Positions 33,030-38,925 of a stretch of DNA of 38,925 bases are shown here, piece after piece; position 1 is the first letter of the stretch; every line of letters begins with the position of its first letter. The notes beneath the pieces were generated by a model that worked only from the letters and a program-made list of their open reading frames with translations, was not told where the DNA came from and did not search any database. Source of the DNA: Bianquea renquensis (lineage in GTDB: Bacteria; Bacillota; Clostridia; Lachnospirales; Bianqueaceae); the NCBI RefSeq assembly GCF_014384895.1, contig NZ_JACRSQ010000030.1:1-38925 (forward strand), read 5' to 3'. The translations under genes were made by a program, and so were the position numbers.

Positions 33030-33992
33030 ATGGAGCTTTCGTTTCCCAAAAAGAATAAGATTCCTGAAAAAAGGCAATCCGTGCCGGAACAAAAATGGGC
33101 CAAGGTCAAGCGTCAACTCCCATATCAACTCATGGTATGGCCGGGTATGATTTTTCTCCTCATATTTTCCTACATTCCAATTGCGGGACTGGTCATTGCG
33201 TTTCAGGATTATTCCCTTTCTACATCGTATTTCAATAACCCATGGGTGGGACTTAAACATTTTCAGGCTTTCTTAAAAGACAGCACCTTTTGGATGGCAT
33301 TTCGCAATACCATTGAACTCAGCCTGCTTCGCATGTTTTTTATTTTTCCTATGCCGATTTTCTTAGCCTTGGCAATCAACGAGATTCCGAGTCTGAAATT
33401 AAAAAAGGTCGTGCAGACGTGCAGTTATTTTCCGCATTTTATGGCTTTCGTCGTAGTTGCAGCGCTGTGGAAAGATATACTGAGCACCAACGGGCTTATC
33501 AACAATTTATTGCTGGAAGTAGGGTTGATCCGCACGCCGGTCAAGTTTTGGACGGACCCGAATAAATTTAAGGCATTGGCGACAATTGTGGATCTCTGGA
33601 AGGGGGCCGGGTGGAGCGCCATCATCTATTTTGCGGCCATTACGGGAATCAACAGTGAATTGTATGAGGCAGCCCGGATTGATGGCGCCGGCCGTTTTGC
33701 CCAAATGCGGCATATTACGTTTCCAGGGATTCTGAATACAATCATCATTATGTTTATCCTCAGCATTGGCGGGTTGGTATCCGGAAATCTAAATATCTCC
33801 GTGCTGCTGGGCAATTCCTTTACCAAATCCCAATCCTATATCATCGAATACTATACGCTGGACATGGGGCTTGGCACCATGCGGTATTCCTTTGCCACCG
33901 CCATCGGAATGTTCCAGTCTGTTATTTCCGTAATCCTTGTCATGCTGGCGAACTTTTTCTCCAATAAATACAAGCAGGTTGGACTTTTCTGA
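33030..33992 (+). CDS. ABC sugar transporter permease 1 (LplB/YtePlike)
   Basis: A 320-residue inner permease with about six membrane helices and the ATPase-contacting EAA loop ELYEAARIDGAGRFAQMRHITFP near residues 210-232. The LplB/YteP subfamily of carbohydrate permeases starts in this way, with an Arg/Lys-rich cytoplasmic N-terminus then QLMVWPGMIFLLIFSYIPIAG. It works with the second permease and the lipoprotein encoded downstream. No ATPase gene is in the cluster, so a shared MsmX-like ATPase must energise it. GAGGGA before the ATG is the ribosome-binding site. Confidence 0.9.
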   Translation: MELSFPKKNKIPEKRQSVPEQKWAKVKRQLPYQLMVWPGMIFLLIFSYIPIAGLVIAFQDYSLSTSYFNNPWVGLKHFQAFLKDSTFWMAFRNTIELSLLRMFFIFPMPIFLALAINEIPSLKLKKVVQTCSYFPHFMAFVVVAALWKDILSTNGLINNLLLEVGLIRTPVKFWTDPNKFKALATIVDLWKGAGWSAIIYFAAITGINSELYEAARIDGAGRFAQMRHITFPGILNTIIIMFILSIGGLVSGNLNISVLLGNSFTKSQSYIIEYYTLDMGLGTMRYSFATAIGMFQSVISVILVMLANFFSNKYKQVGLF

Positions 33993-34013
33993 TATGAAGG
34001 GGCGGTGAAAGGC

Positions 34014-34925
34014 ATGAAGCGGGGGCACAGGGCAATTCGATTGACATCAGAGGACAAGATTGTAAACGGGCTGGCTATTTTGATCGCCCTCTTTGTCCTA
34101 ATCGTAACAGTATATCCTATTTACTATTGCGTCATATACGCCTTTTCTGACGGCACGGCCGCCATGGCGCGCCAGATCTATTTTTTCCCAGTACAGGTCA
34201 CGCTTTCAAATTTTAAAGCGGTGATCGAGGATTCGCTGTTGGTCAACAGTTTCATGATCAGTGTAGCCCGAACCGTATTGGCTGTCATTACCGGTGTTTC
34301 CTTCACCGCCTTTACGGCTTATGGACTCACCCGAAAGGAGTTGGCCGGGCGAAAAATCTACTCCATGATCGCAATGTTCACCATGTATTTCGGGGGAGGC
34401 GTCATTCCGACGTACCTGCTTTATCTGAAATTAGGGCTCATCAACAGCTTTGCCGTGTACATTCTTCCAAGTTTGCTGAGCGTCTATAATATGCTGCTGT
34501 GCATGGCCTTTTTCCGGGACATCCCAGAATCTCTGGTGGAGTCCGCCAAGCTAGACGGAGCAGGCGAGTTCAAAATCCTGGTCCGGATTATCGTCCCCCT
34601 TTCCACGCCGATTTTGGCGACCATTGGCCTATTTGTCGGCGTAGGAGCATGGAATGACTGGTACACAGCGGCTTATTTCGTAAATGATCAAAAGCTGATG
34701 CCCATGTCCACGATTTTAATGCGGCTTGTGAGCGCCGCGGATGCTGCCCAAAAGGCGATGGAGGCCGCTACAACTTCCGGGGCCAACGTCAATCGGTCAG
34801 GCCCGACCTCAACGTCGATCCAATATGCAACCTTGCTGGTCTCCATATTCCCTGTCATGTGTGTATACCCCTTTGTCCAAAAGTATTTTGTAAAGGGAGT
34901 CATGGTAGGTGCGATCAAGGCATAA
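34014..34925 (+). CDS. ABC sugar transporter permease 2 (YtcP-like)
   Basis: A permease of about 303 residues, partner of permease 1. Six predicted membrane helices are present and the EAA loop reads SLVESAKLDGAGEFKILVRIIVPLSTP. The C-terminal sequence PFVQKYFVKGVMVGAIKA is typical of the YtcP branch. ATG 34014 has GGTGA a few bases before it; a GTG at 34005 is in frame and an alternative. It begins 21 bases after the permease 1 stop. A short hairpin lies between it and the lipoprotein gene. Confidence 0.9.
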   Translation: MKRGHRAIRLTSEDKIVNGLAILIALFVLIVTVYPIYYCVIYAFSDGTAAMARQIYFFPVQVTLSNFKAVIEDSLLVNSFMISVARTVLAVITGVSFTAFTAYGLTRKELAGRKIYSMIAMFTMYFGGGVIPTYLLYLKLGLINSFAVYILPSLLSVYNMLLCMAFFRDIPESLVESAKLDGAGEFKILVRIIVPLSTPILATIGLFVGVGAWNDWYTAAYFVNDQKLMPMSTILMRLVSAADAAQKAMEAATTSGANVNRSGPTSTSIQYATLLVSIFPVMCVYPFVQKYFVKGVMVGAIKA

Positions 34926-34937
34926 ATCCGTTCCCTG

Positions 34938-34960
34938 ACTGGACGTGTATAGTGTCCGGT
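34938..34960 (+). promoter_or_regulatory. Hairpin between permease 2 and lipoprotein genes
   Basis: ACTGGAC (34938-34944) and GTCCGGT (34954-34960) can pair with one G-U, around a nine-base loop. No T run follows, so a terminator is unlikely. It may stabilise the downstream lipoprotein message, which usually needs higher expression than the permeases. Confidence 0.35.
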
Positions 34961-34991
34961 TTAGAAAATTAAAAAGAAAGAAGGAGTCAAC

Positions 34992-36638
34992 ATGAAAAAA
35001 TCCCTCAAGATTATGGCTGGCAGTTTAGCGGTGCTAATGCTGGCGGCCACTGGCTGTGCGCAGACAGGAGGAGAATCCTCTTCCAGCAGTGATAGCAGTC
35101 AGGAGAGCCAGAATTCCGTCGTGCAAAGCGATGGATACGCCTATGAGGCGACGAATGATCCTGTGACCCTCTCCATCTATGTCGATGATCCGGGATCGCT
35201 TTGGGAATCCTGGGGCAGTGATCCTGTCTCGCAGCGCATAACGGAACTGACGGGAATTTCCTTCGAGTGCATTGCGCCGGTAACCGACGACGACACAAAG
35301 CTGACGCTTCTGATTTCCTCCAATGAGCTACCCGACATTGTAACCGCCGGCTGTTCCAGCACCGCCTGGGAAAGCATGGTCTCCAATGGAATGCTGGCTG
35401 ATTTGGAGAAACTATCGGAAGAGTATGCGCCAAAACTTCGCAGTGAATTGGTTGACGACGAAATCTGGGAATACTGCCATGGCGATGACGGGACGGTTCG
35501 GTATCTGCTGGGGCATCATAACACAGAAGAAAGCCTCCAATGGCTTAAGGACAATGATTACTTAATTGCAACCAACCAACCGGTTATCCTGATGCGGCAG
35601 GATTATTATGAAGAGATCGGAGAGCCGGAAATTAAATCCGCTGAGGAGTTTATGGCGGCTTGTGAGACAATTAAAGCCAACCATCCTGACACGATTCCCT
35701 TCTACACCGGTGGCCTGACCACCAAAGGGCCCAGCTATCTGCGCTACTTCTTTGGGACTGGGATTTATTACGTTGATGAGGATGGAACCGTTTCCCAATC
35801 ATATCGCAACCCCAAATATGTTGACATGTATGTATGGGTCAATGAGATGGTCAATAAAGGCCTCATGACAGAAGACAGTTTTGTGGACGGCTCATCGGAA
35901 AAGGACAGCAAATCTCTGGCCGGTGCAGTGGCATCTTACGCCTGGACCGTCGGGGAAACCGGAAAAGTTCCTGCGGATAATGCAGACACCTATTATTATC
36001 CCATGGAGCCGTGGGATACCTATGAGCAGGTTCGAACCAATTCTGGTTATATCCAGTTTGCGATTTCCGAAAAGTCAACGAACAAAGATGCTGCTATGCG
36101 GTGGCTGGAATTTGGTAATACAGAGCTCGGAGCCCAAACCATGTGCTGGGGTGTTGAAGGGGAGGAGAGCGATGGCTGGTCTGGCGATGTCGTCAATGGC
36201 CCACACTTCTACTTTGATGAGAACGGAAAGGCAACCTATTACCAGGGATTCCAGGAGGCCCGCAATGCGGACTGGTCCGGAGTGGAGAAGAAGAGCGGCC
36301 TTGGCTATTACTATAGCTATGTATTGACGAATGTAATCTATGGCACCGAGGCTGAAGTCATAAAGAGTGATTTAATGACACAGATGAACGAGTGGTACAG
36401 CGATAAAGTCACCTATAACAACGGCTTTATATTCAACATTCCGGCCGGCAGCGATGAATACATTGCGTATCAGACCATCAGCTCCCTGATTGAAGAGTAC
36501 AATGTCAAATGGGCTTTCGCCAAGGACGAAGCGGAGGTGCGCAGCCTATATGAAGAATTCATCCAGAAAGTTGAGGCGGCGGATGAGGCCAAACTAAATG
36601 AATGGTACACCAAGACTTATGCAGACAACATTGGGTGA
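34992..36638 (+). CDS. Extracellular sugar-binding lipoprotein of the ABC importer
   Basis: A 548-residue solute-binding lipoprotein. The signal peptide KKSLKIMAGSLAVLMLAATG ends before Cys22, the lipid-modified residue (A-T-G-C, a permissive lipobox), and a Ser-rich linker follows. The mature part has the two-lobed fold typical of large clostridial carbohydrate-binding proteins. It is exposed outside the membrane and gives ligands to the two permeases. AAGGAGT precedes the ATG. Substrate is inferred from context only: an alpha-galactoside or a mixed alpha-linked glycan. Confidence 0.9.
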   Translation: MKKSLKIMAGSLAVLMLAATGCAQTGGESSSSSDSSQESQNSVVQSDGYAYEATNDPVTLSIYVDDPGSLWESWGSDPVSQRITELTGISFECIAPVTDDDTKLTLLISSNELPDIVTAGCSSTAWESMVSNGMLADLEKLSEEYAPKLRSELVDDEIWEYCHGDDGTVRYLLGHHNTEESLQWLKDNDYLIATNQPVILMRQDYYEEIGEPEIKSAEEFMAACETIKANHPDTIPFYTGGLTTKGPSYLRYFFGTGIYYVDEDGTVSQSYRNPKYVDMYVWVNEMVNKGLMTEDSFVDGSSEKDSKSLAGAVASYAWTVGETGKVPADNADTYYYPMEPWDTYEQVRTNSGYIQFAISEKSTNKDAAMRWLEFGNTELGAQTMCWGVEGEESDGWSGDVVNGPHFYFDENGKATYYQGFQEARNADWSGVEKKSGLGYYYSYVLTNVIYGTEAEVIKSDLMTQMNEWYSDKVTYNNGFIFNIPAGSDEYIAYQTISSLIEEYNVKWAFAKDEAEVRSLYEEFIQKVEAADEAKLNEWYTKTYADNIG

Positions 36639-36659
36639 CAAGGGAAAGGAAGTAAAAGA

Positions 36660-37799
36660 ATGGTACTAAAACATCCTCCTATGGGCTGGAATACCTGGAA
36701 CACCTTTGGGGAAGACATCAATGAAAAATTGATTATGGATACCGCCGATATCATGGCGGAGAGCGGCCTTTTGGAGGCTGGCTACGAGTATCTTGTCATT
36801 GATGACTGTTGGGCGGAGAGGGAGCGCGATCCCGCCACGGGAAAAATCGTGCCCGACAAAAAGAAATTTCCCAATGGCATGAAATTCGTCAGCGAGTATG
36901 TGCACAAAAAGGGGCTAAAATTTGGTATGTACTCCTGTGCAGGCGTGCGGACCTGCGCAAACTATCCGGGAAGCTTTGATCATGAATATCTGGATGCCCA
37001 AACCTTTGCCGAGTATGGCTGTGATTATCTGAAGTACGACTACTGCTTTAAGCCTGATTCCATCGACGGCCAGGTTCTATACCGCAGGATGGGGCTGGCC
37101 TTGCGGTCCTGCGGGCGGGATATCGTGTTTTCCATGTGCAACTGGGGCAAGGACGATGTCTGGTCTTGGGCACGCTCTGCGGGAGCGCATCTGTACCGCT
37201 CGACGGGTGATATCAGCGACAACTTTTCCTCCTTCAAAGAGATTGCGGTGAGTCAAATGCCGAAGCTCGGCTATTCCGCTACAGGCTGTTGGAATGATAT
37301 CGATATGCTGACCTGCGGTATGTACGGCAAGGGCAATGTGGCCCTGGGCGGTTGCAGTGATGAGGAGTATGCGGCACAATTTGCACTCTGGTGCATTTTT
37401 GGCGTACCGCTGATGCTGGGGAGCGACCTGCGCAGCATGAATGAGGCGACGAAAAGGCTGGTCACCAACCGGGAGCTGATCCAGATAGATCAAGATCCCG
37501 ATGGCCGCCCACCCCTGTGTCTCCCGTTGGATCAGGACTCGCAGGAGCGATTTGTGGTATTTAAATTGCTTTCCGACGGCGAGTATGCCCTAGGTTTCTT
37601 CAATATGAGCGACAAAAAGAGAATGCTGCCACTATACTTTGAGAAGCTCGGAATTCCATTTGCCAGCGGCTATGGGCTACAATTGACAGATGTGTTTACT
37701 GGAGAAACTCTTGAAGTGCAGAGAGAGTGCATGACGCCGTTGATCCCGGCCCACGAATGCCGGGTGTATCGCGCCAAAATGGTCAGAGTGGCGGGCTGA
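36660..37799 (+). CDS. GH27 family alpha-galactosidase
   Basis: A 379-residue GH27 enzyme with the classic start PPMGWNTWNTFGEDINE. YLVIDDCWAERERDP follows, then YSCAGVRTCANYPGSFDHE, the nucleophile Asp in DYLKYDYC and the acid/base Asp in CWNDIDMLTCG. The C-terminal beta domain closes with PLIPAHECRVYRA. It removes terminal alpha-linked galactose (or, in some members, N-acetylgalactosamine or arabinopyranose). No signal peptide is present, so it acts on imported sugars. It is the last gene of the importer operon, 21 bases after the lipoprotein stop. Confidence 0.93.
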   Translation: MVLKHPPMGWNTWNTFGEDINEKLIMDTADIMAESGLLEAGYEYLVIDDCWAERERDPATGKIVPDKKKFPNGMKFVSEYVHKKGLKFGMYSCAGVRTCANYPGSFDHEYLDAQTFAEYGCDYLKYDYCFKPDSIDGQVLYRRMGLALRSCGRDIVFSMCNWGKDDVWSWARSAGAHLYRSTGDISDNFSSFKEIAVSQMPKLGYSATGCWNDIDMLTCGMYGKGNVALGGCSDEEYAAQFALWCIFGVPLMLGSDLRSMNEATKRLVTNRELIQIDQDPDGRPPLCLPLDQDSQERFVVFKLLSDGEYALGFFNMSDKKRMLPLYFEKLGIPFASGYGLQLTDVFTGETLEVQRECMTPLIPAHECRVYRAKMVRVAG

Positions 37800-37814
37800 C
37801 ACGGAAACAGTCTG

Positions 37815-37886
37815 AGGGGCTGTCACAGAGCAGAATTCAATACCAGATGCAATAGGGTATAAAATTCTTGTTTTGGGGCAGCCCCT
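37815..37886 (+). repeat. 72-bp imperfect inverted repeat after the alpha-galactosidase gene
   Basis: AGGGGCTG (37815-37822) pairs with CAGCCCCT (37879-37886). Further inside, AGAATT pairs with AATTCT and ATACC with GGTAT. The outer 23-base ends match at roughly 80 per cent with one gap. No T run or clear target duplication is present, so a miniature transposable remnant or operon-end structure are both possible. Confidence 0.5.
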
Positions 37887-37976
37887 TCCGCAGTGGATGC
37901 ATTCTAAATCGTACAAGGGATGCCAGTAACCTCCACCCTCTTATTTTAATATATTGACATGTAGGAGGGATGCGAG

Positions 37977-38780
37977 ATGGATGAAATTGTGATTATGGCA
38001 TTACTTGCAACACTTGGAACATGGTCTGTGACGGCTTTGGGCGCTGCCACGGTTGTCTTTTTTAAGACACCGAACCCAAAGGCTCTCAATCTAATGCTTG
38101 GCTTTGCCGCCGGGGTTATGATAGCCGCCAGCTTTTGGTCATTGCTTCAACCGGCCATCGAACGGGCTGAGGCAACTTCAAGTATGCCTGCGTATTTTGT
38201 TGCCACAGCCGGCTTTCTGTGCGGGGCTCTTTTTATGTGGGGGTCGGATAAGATTGTCTCCTATACGCAAGGCAGGGCAAACAGCTCGCAGGGAAGACCA
38301 AATGAACGCTTAAACAGAATTATTATGTTAGTTCTATCCATTACACTCCACAACATACCGGAAGGGCTGGCAGTTGGAGTTGCCTTTGGATCCTTACAAA
38401 ATGGCAACAGTTCAATGGAAAGCCTTATGGGGGCTGTCACAATCGCAATCGGGATCGGATTGCAAAATTTCCCCGAAGGTGCAGCGGTATCCATTCCCCT
38501 GAGGAGGGAAGGATACTCCAGAAAAAAGAGCTTTTTGTTGGGGCAGGCTTCGGGGATGGTGGAACCGATTGCCGGCGTAATCGGCGCATTGTTAGTTGTC
38601 CATATAGAAGCCATATTGCCCTTTGCCCTTTCTTTTGCGGCAGGAGCCATGATTCTCGTGGCAGTCCACGAGTTGATTCCAGAATGCCAAAAGAATCAGT
38701 CCACGCAGCCATATTCTGCAACGATGGGAATCGTGTTAGGATTTGCCGTGATGATGCTGCTCGATGTTATGTTGGGGTAG
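37977..38780 (+). CDS. ZIP-family divalent metal transporter
   Basis: A 267-residue membrane protein of the ZIP family (ZupT/GufA type), which takes up zinc, iron or other divalent metals. About eight helices are seen. The metal-site motifs are in two helices: TLHNIPEGLAVGVAFG (residues about 122-137) and GLQNFPEGAAVSIPLR (about 161-176); the first keeps the full HNxPEG. A later helix has VHELIPE. The loop near 85-110 is short and basic rather than His-rich. AGGAGG lies eight bases before the ATG. It is alone, about 180 bases after the alpha-galactosidase gene, and not clearly linked to the sugar locus. Confidence 0.92.
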   Translation: MDEIVIMALLATLGTWSVTALGAATVVFFKTPNPKALNLMLGFAAGVMIAASFWSLLQPAIERAEATSSMPAYFVATAGFLCGALFMWGSDKIVSYTQGRANSSQGRPNERLNRIIMLVLSITLHNIPEGLAVGVAFGSLQNGNSSMESLMGAVTIAIGIGLQNFPEGAAVSIPLRREGYSRKKSFLLGQASGMVEPIAGVIGALLVVHIEAILPFALSFAAGAMILVAVHELIPECQKNQSTQPYSATMGIVLGFAVMMLLDVMLG

Positions 38781-38860
38781 GACAAAAGCGAAAAAATCTA
38801 AAATCTGTACGTTTGTCAATGATGTGAGACCGAAAAAGCGAAGGAGTTTGGAAGAGATAT

Positions 38861-38911
38861 CGAGTTTGTTGACGAAGGGAGGGCGAAGCCCGACCGGAGT
38901 CAACAAACTCG
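38861..38911. repeat. Large palindrome near the right end
   Basis: CGAGTTTGTTGAC (38861-38873) and GTCAACAAACTCG (38899-38911) are perfect 13-base complements. Inside lies GGGC-GAA-GCCC (38881-38891), and outside TTTGGA can pair with TCCAAA, so a three-tier stem is possible. It begins 80 bases after the ZIP gene and runs to the window edge. Its function is unclear. Confidence 0.65.
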
Positions 38912-38925
38912 GGAGGACTCCAAAT

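Overview
The window looks like a chromosomal segment from a Gram-positive anaerobe of the class Clostridia, probably an Oscillospirales- or Lachnospirales-type gut bacterium. The evidence is the Firmicutes-type gene order rimP-nusA-ylxR-ylxQ-infB-rbfA-nrnA-truB-ribF, strong Shine-Dalgarno sites, extended -10 promoters, an adenosylcobalamin-dependent ribonucleotide reductase, Lar nickel-cofactor genes and YesM/YesN-type sugar regulation. The species cannot be named from the sequence alone. I see no rRNA, tRNA, CRISPR array, prophage or complete insertion sequence.

Layout. Bases 1-655 are a non-coding leader region with two unexplained inverted repeats, then the promoter and an 11-bp hairpin ahead of rimP. 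Bases 656-13169 are one long + strand run: translation, transcription and RNA-modification genes, then ribF, alaS and a CapA-family protein. A divergent pair follows: an AraC-family regulator (-) and a uroporphyrinogen-decarboxylase-family protein (+). Next come an S1-domain protein and a histidine phosphatase (+), ended by a clear terminator. nrdJ (-) lies behind two NrdR boxes spaced 31 bp apart. A tandem-OB SSB-like protein and a cobalamin adenosyltransferase (+) share a bidirectional terminator with dapA-dapB (-). The dapA-like protein appears to lack the Schiff-base lysine. A nearly mirror-symmetric divergent promoter separates dapA from larE-larC; larC is split by a -1 frame change on a run of nine A.

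Bases 25812-27476 are accessory-like. A PD-(D/E)XK-like nuclease gene of unknown role is followed by a tandem array of about 105-bp units. One frame of the array is free of stops for 179 codons but has no usual start codon.

Bases 27684-37799 are a glycan-use locus: a GH31-like glycosidase (+), a YesN-type response regulator and YesM-type sensor kinase (-), then an ABC importer (two permeases and a lipoprotein) and a GH27 alpha-galactosidase (+). The likely logic is that the sensor kinase detects an alpha-galactosyl-containing glycan or a derivative, the regulator activates import, and the two glycosidases act inside the cell. No ABC ATPase is present, so a shared one elsewhere is expected. 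The window ends with a ZIP metal transporter and a large palindrome at the right edge.

Two functional links cross operons. NrdJ needs adenosylcobalamin, which the adenosyltransferase makes. LarE and LarC make and load the nickel-pincer cofactor, but LarA and LarB are not in the window.
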